64,000 nt of DNA from contig NC_054743.1 of NCBI RefSeq assembly GCF_018143015.1, positions 37,079,243 to 37,143,242 on the forward strand. The letters run 5' to 3'. A program made the position numbers and the translations under genes. The stretch is from Lytechinus variegatus. Taxonomy: Eukaryota > Echinodermata > Echinoidea > Temnopleuroida > Toxopneustidae. Positions 1-10,580 of the stretch are shown here, piece after piece (position 1 is the stretch's first letter; every line of letters begins with the position of its first letter). Below the pieces are notes generated by a model that had not been told where the DNA came from, searched no databases, and was given only the letters and a program-made list of their open reading frames with translations.

Positions 1-130
1 AACTGGGTTGAGTGCAGCAAAATTTTGATAAATTTCTTGCTGAAGGAAATTACGCCATGGCTGTGATTCGAACCCACGACCCTCTGTTTCAAAGTCAGAA
101 GACTAATTCACTGGGCTACAACGCTCCACA
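1..130 (-). mobile_element. tRNA-derived SINE, copy 1, cut by window edge
   Basis: Read on the minus strand, the segment starts with a tRNA-like head containing an A-box-like TGG..CAGTG stretch and a B-box (GGTTCGAATC-like). It continues into a body with GCAAGAAATTTATC and CAACCCAG. It is nearly identical to the copy at 34648-34940, so its missing 3' part lies to the left of the window. It is transcribed by Pol III if alive; there is no coding capacity. Confidence 0.75.
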
Positions 131-633
131 TAAAAGAAAAAAATTATTACGAGTTCGTCAACAGGGCTACGAACTATTATTGTGTCTTCTTTAACGATTA
201 AGTTGTTCTTCGTCATTCTGCTTAGATTTGAGTATGGTTTATTGATTTATGTACTATTCGTAGTCTTTTTCTCTTTATTTTCATAAAAAATAATTACGAA
301 CGAATACATAGTTAACAAAAGCATGCCAAGAGCGTGGTCATTTATTTACTTTAACATATGATAGACCAATGGTAGGCCTACCGTTGACATGGTTGATAAA
401 ATATAAAACAGATATTAATTCTATTGGTAATTTTGATGATCACAATGCTCAATGCTTAATACTAAAGCAAGCAAAGCAGTTTTTAGGAAAATAGTTATTG
501 ATTTAAAATGTAATTGTGGTACATTTTTAATTCAATGTAACAGGGAGAGGTACGAACTAAAAAACAGACCACCGTATCGAGAGCAAACTGAACCCGTTGA
601 AAAAATGGATTAGACAATGGCGAGTTTCTTTCA
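131..633. other. Intergenic, nothing recognised
   Basis: AT-rich sequence without a convincing gene, RNA or repeat signature. Only short chance open frames are present. Confidence 0.5.
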
Positions 634-771
634 ATCGTGACGGGGGCTGATTCCAAAACATATTTTGAAAATTCTTGTCAAATTACAATGAACAGCTGAG
701 GGGTCTTTGTCGAAAATTAGTGAACCGGGACAGCTGATTGTCGTTTGTCCAGAATCCAGGATGAAACTACT

Positions 772-959
772 TAAAAAAACAAGTGTACACCTAGTTTATG
801 CATATAGCATTTCCATTTATTTGAAAGCAAGATAAAAGAGCATTGTAGATTAAATGCTTTGCTCACTGGCATAGGTGCCGCGGCCGGGGATCGAACCCCG
901 GACTTTCCATGTATAGCCTGGCGCCTTAGACCACTCGGCCACGGCACCTCTATCCTACC
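772..959 (-). mobile_element. Leu-tRNA-like SINE inserted in repeat R
   Basis: A 188-bp insert flanked by the direct 5-bp repeat CTACT (767-771 and 960-964). Removing the insert and one CTACT restores continuity with the R copy at 1680-1925, which reads GAAACTGCT at this point. The minus strand carries a tRNA-like head (874-948) followed by a ~100-bp body. The same body follows the tRNA-like sequence at 13450, showing a shared mobile unit and not two tRNA genes. Confidence 0.7.
874..948 (-). pseudogene. tRNA-Leu/Ser-like head of SINE
   Basis: The acceptor arms GGTGCCG/CGGCACC pair perfectly. The D-arm (GGCCGAGTGGTCTAAGGC) is of Leu/Ser type and the B-box is GGTTCGATCCC. The anticodon arm (CCAGG, loop CTATA, CATGG) has a mismatch and a loop two bases short, and the long variable arm of real tRNA-Leu is missing. 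It therefore reads as the promoter-bearing head of a SINE and not as a working tRNA. Confidence 0.7.
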
Positions 960-1085
960 CTACTCATGTTTAAATTTACCGATCTTCGACAAAGACTGCT
1001 TTGTTTTGAAGGTTTTTGACAATAGATATTCTATGTTGTAGAATCCGTCCCGTCGCGATTGCGTAAACTCCCTAATAATATCACC

Positions 1086-1679
1086 GACCTTCTTATCAAA
1101 GGCAAAGATCCTACATGTTTGACCCATTAAAGAACATGGTTAAAACGCCTTTCACAATATAAAGTGATGAATGTCCATATACCCACATAAAAATTCTGAT
1201 CAACCTTTTTGAAGTAAGCCCCAATCCCTTTTTTATTGTGTTATTATATTTTATATTGTATATTATAGTGAGAAAAAATACCTTGCAAAACAACCAACTA
1301 TTCATAAAGTTTATATTTTGAGAAACCATCTCGATGGCAAGAAAGGCCGATAAAAATATCTGCAAAGGGTATTCTCTCTTCATTCCACAGCCTCAAAGAG
1401 CAAACTCAGCTTGTAAACCTTCAAGTATTCGAAAGATTATGAATGAAATATCTGGAATGTTTGTCCCGATGGCACATGTCATATCTGTATCCGACTGCTG
1501 TTCGAAATTTGTTGCGATTGTCCTCCTAGCGCAATTTCTGCACCTGCTGTGGTAGGGGCGATCTGCGGTCAGTGCTGGGGCTGCAATCATCATTGTCTAG
1601 AATTTCAGGTAACACAATTACAATCATTGCCCTATGAATATCAGAAATGAGTAGTCCACTATTTGGGACTTACGACACA
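1086..1679. other. Intergenic, nothing recognised
   Basis: Open frames occur on both strands, but they overlap each other, have no signature and look like chance. No repeat was matched to elsewhere in the window. Confidence 0.45.
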
Positions 1680-1925
1680 CGACGGGCTCGAGAAAAACAT
1701 TGAATGTATTTAACAATACCCGTCAAATGACAATGAACAACTGGGAGGTGTTTGTCTAGAATTGATGAATCGGAACACCAGTCCACTCCGAAGTTTCGAA
1801 GCTGACGAATATTTGCAAATATGTCGTTTGTCCAGAGTCGAGAACGAAACTGCTGTTTTGATTCACCGGTTTTCGATAAAGACTTATTTGATGTTCTTTG
1901 TCATGAACGCGGTGCAATGTCAAAG
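1680..1925 (+). repeat. Dispersed repeat family R, copy 2 (uninterrupted)
   Basis: This copy serves as the empty-site reference for the SINE insertion at 772-959. It contains GACAATGAACAACTGGGAGG, TGTCGTTTGTCCAGAG and TTCACCGG followed by TTCGATAAAGAC in the same order as copy 1. Confidence 0.55.
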
Positions 1926-3041
1926 CGTGCGAATCGCCGACAATCTCACTAATTCCTTACAGGCTGAAGGCCTGGTTCCACTGGCCGACTGACACAAAAC
2001 GTAGGCCTACTCATAACGGTTACAGCGGACAGGCAAATTTTCGGGGGTGGCGCCATCCGTTTTCATACGCTCTGACAGGCAATGGACAAAATGGGCGTTC
2101 AATGAAATCACAGTGGACGAATGCTCGATGGATAAAGAGCGAATGAAAAACGTATTCAAATATATAGTAAATAACGGATACATAACGTTTTCCAACTGAC
2201 GGCAAGTTTCTTTTCCGTTTACATCCTCTCTGCATCCGTAAGTGCAGTGGGACCACGCCTAATGATTATGGCCATTAAATGAAAAATAATAATTTAATTG
2301 GAAGGTCTTTGACAATACATTTTCTTCATGTGATACCAAAATTACATTCCACCGTTATGGTCACCAATCCACATATCCACTTATCTATGATTCGTGCAAA
2401 ATTTTTACCTCGTGAAATATTTTGGGCCGTTCAGAATGAAATATCTATCATTCTATAACATCCATTCATTTGATCATTTTCATTCTTAGCTCACTCAGTG
2501 CTTGTCTGGTACGGTTAAATACATGCATAGGCTATGATATAAAACACGCCTTACTTATAGCCCCCAGATCAAGTCGCGTTCCCCTGCTAGGCTCAGTGTG
2601 AGAGGGATGAAACTCAATATGATCTTTATAACCAGGTTACATTCAATCTACACTAGACATGCTAAGCTTGTTCATTATCTAATTTATGCATTCCAACAGT
2701 AAATCTAGCAATCCCGTATTTGAAAAGTACTCCACCACGACAGTGATCGCGATTGGCTGGCATTAAGTGTCGGTAACAGCTGTGCTATCTGTCCCTCTCC
2801 GTGTTATTATCCATTTCATGTCACCATCATGAATGATATGCATTATGACCACAATCACAGTTACCATCTTCACAGTCTGTATAATAAGTCATTTTTTTTC
2901 GGAATCAACTGAATATCCACGAGCGATCAAAGCGGGTCGAAATAACATTCTTGTAAGAAACGAAAATCTAAACGTGTGACAGCTTGCAACATAACATCAA
3001 AACAATTAGTACACAGCTCCTCGTCATAATATTAAAGGTTA
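1926..3041. other. Intergenic, nothing recognised
   Basis: No gene or strong repeat seen. A short TTTGACAATACATTTTCTTC stretch near 2309 resembles the end of repeat R (compare 40797-40808), so an old fragment of that family may lie here. Confidence 0.4.
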
Positions 3042-4165
3042 CCAAAAATTTTCTGTAGAATCTGATTTTCTGTGCTATTTCCCCTATTTTGAGGGTGCTG
3101 AACATGAATCTGCTTGTTGCCAAATTTATAAATGACGTCTTTGACCGTTGCCATGGCAACGGATTAATTTCTCAAAAATAGCATGTATACCCCTGTAAAT
3201 GGTAGATAAACATGATAAAAATTAGCAAATAGATTGAAATCAAGGTTCCGATTAAATACAAATGAAATTCAGAAATATTTAAGATCATCAAAATAGTTCC
3301 AACTGGCCCGTTGCCATGGTAACGGCTCATTTTTCCAGAAAAGTAAAAAATTTGATTTATAGTGGTAGAATCTGTTTTTTGTTTCATTTTCCATGCGTTT
3401 ACGGTATTAAACATAGTAGTGATTTTTGCTAAATGTATAATTGCACTCTCTTTACATTGCCATGGCAACCAAATAATACCTTATTTGGTAAAAAAGGAAT
3501 AACATGGTATAAAAGATAATGGCGAGAAATACAATAAAAGCTACCTAATCTACATGCGTTGGGTTTTTTCCCACTCATTTAGAACAAAAACTACAGTAAG
3601 TATTCTGCATGAGTTTATTGGAATGATAGGAATTGATGTTGCCTTGACGATGTATGAATTTAAAGATAAATAGGAATATTGCAAATTGTCCGTTGCCATG
3701 GTAACAGCTTATTTTTCTCAGAAAAGTATACATTTGATAGAAAATATTACAGAATCTGAATTTTGTTTCATTTCCTATAATTACATGATGCTATATATAT
3801 ATATGCTTGTTGCTAAATGTATAAATACCGTCTTAAGCCATTGCCATGGCAACCAAATAACATGGTGGAGATAATAATGGAAATAACCATAAAAATCACA
3901 ATCTACTTGCGTAAATTTTGAACCATTCGTTTAATATTGAACAAAACATACGGTAAGTGGTCTGCATGAGTTCATTTGAAAGAAAATAATTACTGTTGCC
4001 TTGGTAAAACTTGCATTTAATATAAATATAAATATGAATGTTGCAACCCCCCCCCCCCATTGCCATGGTAACAGCTGATTTTTCTCAAAAAAATACAAAG
4101 TTGATAAAAACTTCTGATTTTCCTTTCATTCCCCCTATTGTTAGGGTGCTCAACATCCATATGCT
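3042..4165 (+). repeat. Foldback element, left arm with X-box palindromes
   Basis: This arm is the inverted counterpart of 9360-10580, with a sharp outer edge at CCAAAAATTTTCTGTAG. It contains six CCATGG cores near 3150, 3313, 3459, 3696, 3843 and 4061. Their alternating spacing (about 163, 146, 237, 147, 218 bp) shows a tandem unit of ~380 bp with two cores per unit. The cores sit in GTTGCCATGGCAAC or close variants, the palindromic form of the RFX X-box. By-eye identity to the other arm is roughly 90% over the outer 300 bp. Confidence 0.85.
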
Positions 4166-4718
4166 TGTTAATGTAAAAATACTCCCTCGGGCCATTTTCA
4201 ATTTATAATAAAGTCCAATCGACATAATCATTTATTAATCATAAAGTTCAAGTTTCAGGTCATATGATCAAGGTCTTAGGTCTTTTACGATCGCCAAGAT
4301 TTGGCCATGTTGTATTATCATCATTGAATCTCATCAAGTTTCTGATAAGGCAAAACTTTGAGAGTGCATATAGGTATTCAACTTTCACTGATCATTTTCA
4401 GGTTAAAGTTCTGGTTAATGAACTTTGACTGTACTGTGGTATCAACATCAAAAACTTGAATTAGGTTTATTAATTTTCAAGTTAATTATATATCATGTCA
4501 CAAGGTTAAGGGTCTTTTGAGGTAAAAAAAACACCTCAGGATTCTATTATTAAATGCATAGGTTTTTCATGAAAGTTCCACATTGAGTCTACATTAAAAC
4601 ATGGAAGAATTTTACCTTGTATCCTCAAAAGGTCAGTTGTATCTAATAGAAGGCCAGGATTGTGTCAATTTGCCAAATAAACGTTAGAGTTATAACTATT
4701 ATCTTTAACAGCTTTCTA
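4166..4718. other. Spacer of foldback, unrecognised sequence
   Basis: AT-rich sequence with several AGGTCA-like words but no gene. It lies between the foldback arm and a MITE. Confidence 0.45.
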
Positions 4719-5302
4719 TTAAAGGTCAAGTCCAACCCTGGTAAATGTTGATTTGAATAAATAAAGAAAAATCATACTAGCATAACGCTGAAAATTTCAT
4801 GTAAAAGAAGAAAGTTGTGGCATTTTAAATTTTGCTTATTTTTCACATAACAGTGATATGCACAACTCAGTAATACGCAAATGAGACAGTTGATGATGTC
4901 CCTCACTATTTCTTTTGTTTTTTACTGTTTTAATTATACAATATTTCATTTTATACAGAGTTGACAATAAGGGCCAACTTGACTGAACCATATAGTATTA
5001 AACAATGCTAATTACATGTGTTCATGGAGGAATAAAACTTTGTATTCGACATGAGAATGAGGAGAAAATAGGAAAAATTCATATTTCACATAATAAAATG
5101 CAAAAGACGTAGTGAGTGGATGACATCACCAGTCTTCTCATTTGCATACCGACCAGAAAATGCCAGTATCTGTTTTTTGTGAAATTAAGCGAAAATATAA
5201 AATATAACTTTCATGTTTCATGAAATTTTCAGTGTTGTGTTTGTTGGATTTTTCTTTTTTTATGAAACTTAATTCTGTGTTGGGGTGGACTTGTCCTTTA
5301 AA
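4719..5302. mobile_element. TTAA-flanked foldback MITE, copy 1
   Basis: The ends are TTAAAGGTCAAGTCCAACCC and its inverse GGGGTGGACTTGTCCTTTAA. The inner sequence is also inverted, with arms of more than 150 bp that include CAAATGAGA on one side and CATTTGCATACC on the other. Copies occur at 18402-19017, 26614-27180 and 43656-44262. No transposase is encoded, so it must be mobilised in trans; TTAA at each end suggests a TTAA target duplication. Confidence 0.75.
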
Positions 5303-5383
5303 ATAAATACATACATTTTAACATTTATAGCAAGTTCTTCATGTAAACATGCTCAAAGCACTTTCCAATATAGCTTAACATTG

Positions 5384-5632
5384 TGGGGGCGTCGTGGTCT
5401 AGTGGTTAAGCCTCTTTCTTTCAATCTGAGGGACATGGGTTCGACTCTCTGCCGGGGTGTGTTTTCCTTTTAAAAGCAAGAAAATTATCCATATTGTACT
5501 GCAACCCAGGTGAGGTAAATGGATACTTGAAGGAAGTTGTGAGCACCGGATGCGGTAGACTAGCTTAGCCAGGGTAATATAGGAGCACTATACAAATCCT
5601 AGGCTATATTATTTCATTTATTATTATAAAAA
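5384..5632 (+). mobile_element. tRNA-derived SINE, second family
   Basis: The tRNA-like head has a good A-box (TGGTCTAGTGGTTAAG) and B-box (GGTTCGACTCT). It is followed by GCAAGAAAATTATCC and GCAACCCAGGTGAG, the same central block as the SINEs at 1-130 and 34648-34940, although the heads differ. The 3' end (GCACTATACAAAT, then ATT repeats) resembles the 3' end of the LINE at 45085-47970 (GCGCTATACAAG, then ATT repeats), its plausible source of reverse transcriptase. Confidence 0.75.
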
Positions 5633-6559
5633 TGAATAATTCTACTCTTCAAGTGCTTACAATATATAAAGTGGGTGTTATACATAATATTAAAAAATAA
5701 TTGTACAGAAGGCATGAGCTGATTTTGAAACTTGTGCACTGTTTACCCAAGTTGGGGATAGAAAAGGGTATGGAAAAAACCCAGCATGAAATGTATTGTG
5801 GTGTCAAGTTATTAATCGACAAGTAAACAAAGCAATTTTTCTATGATTCTGTTTTTGACCAGTAGCAAGTGAAGCTCTTTGAACAAAGGAAACATGATCA
5901 TACTTTCTGGCTGTTGTAATGGTACCGACTGCTCGATTCTGAATGTGCTGTTTTGACTATATCTAGGCGCCTGAACATCAGTGATTAAACAGCATGATGG
6001 CAAGCATCATCCGTCAATATCTTTCCGGCCATTATATTGTATCATGGTAGCTCCATGTTTGTATAAATGGGAGTTTTGGGTTTTTCAGAGCAAATTTACT
6101 TGCTTACTCGTTAAAGATAAATTCCAGTCAGTTGCAGTATACACTGATTTCATGAGAAAGTCTGTAAATAAAGATTAATTGTCAGTATATCATCGAGGAT
6201 CTAGATCTGGTACAGTTACATAAACTAAACTTTGTGAAATCTTGAAATCTACGCTGAAAAATGTTCAGACTGAAGATCCCCAACACAGATAAGCGCATGT
6301 GGGACACTATTGCTTTGAATGTCGGGCCCGACGCCCTACCCGAATCCTGTGCTTATTTGCTAATTTCTCAGCAATTACACAATTTATTCCAGAATCCTTT
6401 GGCACATACGTTTTATTTATACAGACACTTTGGTGATCATTTCATTGGATTCTGTACGAACTCATTTTGATATTGTTACCAAAACTAGCATTTACCTTTA
6501 ATAACGAATTAAGTTCAACAACTAGAATTCTAACAGATTCAGCAGGTTCAGAATTACCA
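5633..6559. other. Spacer of foldback, nothing recognised
   Basis: Open frames of 62-69 codons occur on both strands without signatures. No repeat could be tied to elsewhere in the window. Confidence 0.4.
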
Positions 6560-6860
6560 ATTCACAAATGAACATGGGCAGGTAAATAGTGTCTATGTCT
6601 AGGACTTTTTGTTCATTCAAGAGTAGGCTTAACTTTATTTCTTATCATTGATACATTAATTTCCTGAATACAATAGCATTGTGAAAACTAGTTGGAGATT
6701 TGGGAACTAAAGAAATCATATTCAACATTATTCTGCCTCAAAGTGTCCCCAAGTGGTAATAAATACAGAGAAAAAAGTGTAGGTCCCAGTACAAAACCCT
6801 GAGGAACGCCATATATTCAAACCCATCACCCATTTTTAAATACTACCGACCGCCATTCGT
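6560..6860 (-). pseudogene. L2/CR1-like LINE reverse transcriptase fragment
   Basis: Read on the minus strand around 6730-6820, one frame gives [20 protein letters not shown], the conserved RT block between the palm motifs of non-LTR elements. Both sides are broken by stops and frame changes. The spacing and the SLYLLPLGD wording resemble L2/CR1-type elements, as in the intact LINE at 45085. It is a dead fragment. Confidence 0.6.
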
Positions 6861-6889
6861 TTTAAAGCCAAGGTCAGTGTGTCAAATGT

Positions 6890-7172
6890 AAATGGGCCCT
6901 GTTGTACAGCAAAGAGTTATGATTGATCCGATCAATCGTAACTCTATGGAAATTCATCAATGTCATAATTTTTTCTATGAAATAATTGCACAATGTCCTA
7001 TATAAACAAAGGAAATCACTCAAAATTGTTAAGAAATTAATGACTTTACAGATATACATTCATATCTAGAAATCTTTTTGAACAAACATGCATTTCATAT
7101 GCTGATTTTGCTGGCTCTCCATAGTTGCGATTGATCGGATCAATTGCAACTCTTTGTACAAGAGGGCCCCAA
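6890..7172. mobile_element. Hairpin MITE, diverged copy
   Basis: The ends GGGCCCTGTTGTACAGCAAA and CTTTGTACAAGAGGGCCCC are inverted, with inner GATTGATCCGATCAAT and GATTGATCGGATCAATT. It is related to the shorter hairpins at 25892, 28506, 33584 and 60282 but longer inside. Non-coding. Confidence 0.6.
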
Positions 7173-7519
7173 TTTTGATTTCTTGACTCTAAAACCCCAA
7201 AATAAATATTTTGAACAACTCTCTATCAAAATGGAATCATTTGTGACCCTTAAATTGGCAGCCACCTTGGAGTTAGAAGTTGGGGGTAATTCAATTCAGC
7301 AAATAGATGTCGCATGTCAAGTTCTTAAAAACTTTACCCCTAAATCATTACTTCTGTCAGATTTCTAGGCCAAATTGCCCAAAATATTCTCAAGATTTTC
7401 TCTAGCTGAATTCTCCCAAATTTCACAAACCCTTAGAAAAATTGGCATACTGGCTACTTTTTTTCGTTATAAAATTTATTAGAGCACAAATGGTTAAAAA
7501 AACCTTTACACTACACATT

Positions 7520-9345
7520 CCTCACTTGAACCTGGGAAGCGATTTGCTAGGTCTATTGGAGAGATTGAGCGTTGACCACAGACTGTAGGTGCTTGGACAA
7601 TAGGGTGACCCTTTTATTATGATTAGAGCCATCAAGGGATTCAGTCAAGTGAAGGAAGCTACATCTTGATTAGAGTCTGTTTTTTGCAGGTTCATACTTA
7701 AAAGAGTGGATGAAGATGGTTATCTTCTTGCTTGTTTTTTCCAACTGTGCTGATACCTCTCTTCTGATGTGTGGATGGGCAATACCACACTGTAGCTAGA
7801 GATCATCTGCTCTTGTTTTTGTCGCAGCCAGTAATTGCTCTGCAAGCAGCATTCAGGGCTGTATCAATCGTGGCAGCATGTGATGACCTAAAACGAATAA
7901 GGACTGCATACTCAGCAGGCAAGTAGCAAAGAGCAGGAGCTGTCGCACGGATGGTTTTGCACCTGTTCACATTTTGTGTTGGAAAGCTTCTTCAGGATGC
8001 TGTTCCTTGCTCCAAATTTAGCCTTTGTCTTGGCAACATGTTCTTTGTAGGTAAGGGAACTGTCTAGGGTGACGTCAAGGTAGATTGGCTTACTGGTGTG
8101 TTCCAACCATTTTCTATACCATCTGGCCCTTAGTTACTGGTCTGCATCTCTGTTTTTTAGGTGGAAAGCACTGAGTTGGGTTTTCTCTGGATTTGCCCAG
8201 AGATGATTTGCAGCGTAGTAAGGAGTCAGGCCTACCAGAGCATCGCTGAGTGCTTTTTCATCTCTTCAAAGGACTGCAAATGTCATCAGCGGACAGGTAG
8301 CTCTCATTATTTGGTGGATTGGTTGGTCATTTGTGTAGATGATAAAGAGTAGGACGATGATGCTTCCTTGTGGGAGACCTTTTGTGTGTCAGCCATCTGC
8401 TACTGGAACCACTGAGATTCACAAAACCGTTGATTTGAGAGCATGTTCTGAATCGTCTGTGTCAGGCTAAGGTCCTTTGTCATCTCAAAGACTTTCCTTG
8501 TGAGTATTCAATGATTGTGTCATAAGCTTCAATGAGGTCAACAAAGGCTGCTCTTTTTATCAACCCTTCCTCGAAGCAATCTTCAATGTACTGTGTCAGA
8601 TTCAGCAGTTAACTAGTACAAGACTTTCCAGGCCTAAATCCTGCTTGTTCTGGAATGAGGAGCTCATCCACCAAGGGAGCAATGTGGTGGAGTAGGAGCC
8701 TTTCAAAGATCTTGTATGACAAAGCAGAGATATTGGCCTGTAGCTCTTTGGGCTGGCTGGTGTTTTGCCTGGCTTGAGTAAGGCAAACTACCCTTGATTT
8801 CCTCCATAAGTTTGGATTGTGCTTTCACTAAAGACAATAGTTTAGCATGTCAAGCCGCCGTTGGACTGCAACAGGTCCAAGATGTTTCATCTGTTCTCAG
8901 ATTGAGGACATCGTCCAATCCAGCTGCCTTGCTGATCTTCATTGCCTTGATAGCATTGCACAAGTCGTTCATGCTGAAAGTTCTTGTGAATTCAGATGAC
9001 TCTTGGCAGGCTATTCCCAAACTTTGAGGTTGGAACTTCGCGGGTTACCTTGGCTGTTCACTAGAAGCTGGCTGGCCATAACTTACCGGCGGTAACTTGG
9101 GACCTACATGTAGATTGGGACATTGTAGAGTCATTCCCAAGGATCCGAATCTGGAGTTTCTGCTGGCCCTGAGTATAGCTTGTACGGAATATTCTTCCTT
9201 GATTATTTCTTCAGCAGCTCTAAAAATGTGTCGTAATGAGTAGGGAGTGCAGGGAGGTTCTGAGGATATGTATCCAGATCTATGGAAAACTGCTCACAGT
9301 TTACTTTCTTCAGGTTGAAAAGTCTGCAGGAGGGAACTATGCGAG
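7520..9345 (-). pseudogene. Decayed non-LTR LINE (RTE/Jockey-like ORF2)
   Basis: The minus strand spells a full ORF2 tail in broken frames. A pre-RT linker lies near 9200-9330 (PALPTHYDTFLELLKK), then RPISLLCHTYKIFERLL and EQAGFRPGKSCTS near 8600-8740. Next is an FVDLIEAYDT-like palm A motif near 8530-8560 (catalytic Asp kept), then VTLDSSLTYKEHVAKTKAK near 8040-8090 and LNAACRAITGC near 7830-7870. Stops (for example after GKSCTS) and frameshifts kill it. The endonuclease domain is missing; the 5' break lies next to the right foldback arm. The clade is a guess from wording only. Confidence 0.75.
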
Positions 9346-9359
9346 GAGTGATGTTTACC

Positions 9360-10580
9360 ACGACATCAGGCAATTTGCAACATTGATATTTATCATATAA
9401 AATTAAATTGATTAACCACTATCAAAGCAACAGCAACAAGCATATCAATGTCTAGCAACCTACATGTATACTATGGCGGAAATGAAAGAATAATTGGACA
9501 TATTTTTATCAAAATTTGTTATTTTCTGATGTAAATGGATCCGTTACCATGACAATAGGCCATTTGCATCATTTATATTTATTAATAAAATCAAGCGTTG
9601 CTAAGGAAATATCCATTTTATCATTCTAATTAATTAATGCAGAATACCAGAATTTTGCTTTAAAAATTAAATTAATGGGTCAAGCCTTTCGCATGTAGAT
9701 TAGTTTGTTTTTACTGTACATCCACCATTACCTTTTTCAACAGGTTATTTTTTACCAAATAAGTTGGTATTTGGTTGCCATGGCAATGGTCTGAGATGGT
9801 ACTTACACAATTACCAACAAGCATATTAATTTTTAGCAACCTAAACTTAGTGGAAATGAAAGGATAAAAACGTGGTTTTATCAAAATTTGTACTTTTCTG
9901 AGAAAAATAAGATGTTACCATGGCAACGGGCCATTTGCAACATTGATATATTTTTTAAATTCAAGCATTGTCAAGGCAACATCAGTTCCTATCATTCCAA
10001 TAATCTCATGCATAACACTTATGTAGTTTTTGTTCTAAATGAGTGGGAAAAACCCAACACATGTAGATTAAGTAGCTTTTATTGTCTTTCCTGCCATTAT
10101 CTTTTTTTCCATGTTATTATCTTTTTTTTACCAAATTAGGTATTATTTGGTTGCCATGGCAACGGAATGAGAGTGTATTTATACATTTAGCAAAATCACT
10201 CCCTATGTTTAACACCCTAATCGCAGGGAAAATGAAACAAAAAACAGATTATACAACTTTAAATATTTTTTTTTTACTTTTCTGGAGGAAAAATGAGCCG
10301 TTACCATGGCAACGGGCTAATTGGAACTATTTTGATGATCTTAAATATTTCTGAATTTTATTTGTATTTAATCGGAACCTTGAATTCAATCTCTTGGCTA
10401 ATTTATATCATGTTTATCTACCATTTACATGGAAAACATGTTATTTGTGAGAAATTAATCGGTTGCCATGGCAACGGTCGAAGACGGCATTTATAAATTT
10501 GGCAACAAGCAGATTCGTATTCAGCACCCTAAAAATAGGAGAAATAGCACAAAAAATCAGATTCTACAGAAAATTTTTGG
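9360..10580 (-). repeat. Foldback element, right arm with X-box palindromes
   Basis: Inverse of 3042-4165. CCATGG-type cores lie near 10464, 10301, 10154, 9917 and 9776, with degenerate ones near 9547 (GTTACCATGACAAT) and 9368. The spacings 163, 147, 237, 141 and 229 mirror the left arm almost exactly. The sequence outside 10580 does not match the sequence outside 3042, so the arm edge is real. Confidence 0.85.

Larger units (their letters stand above)
634..1085 (+). repeat. Dispersed repeat family R, copy 1 (interrupted)
   Basis: The segment aligns by eye with 1680-1925: both share a TGACAATGAACA-like stretch, a TTTGTC.AGAATT-like stretch, TGTCGTTTGTCCAGA and GAAACT.CT. It then aligns with 29030-29200 and 40610-40870 over TTTGACAATA and a GTCGCGATTG-like stretch. 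The block is split at 772-959 by a tRNA-like SINE. No protein is encoded and the class of repeat is unknown. Confidence 0.55.

Noticed and set aside
859..1041. Short ORF over the tRNA-like sequence at 874-948
   Set aside because: It is translation of a tRNA-like SINE head; no protein is expected.
4250..4290. Several AGGTCA words, possible nuclear-receptor element
   Set aside because: Spacing and orientation are irregular and the words are common in this AT-rich block.
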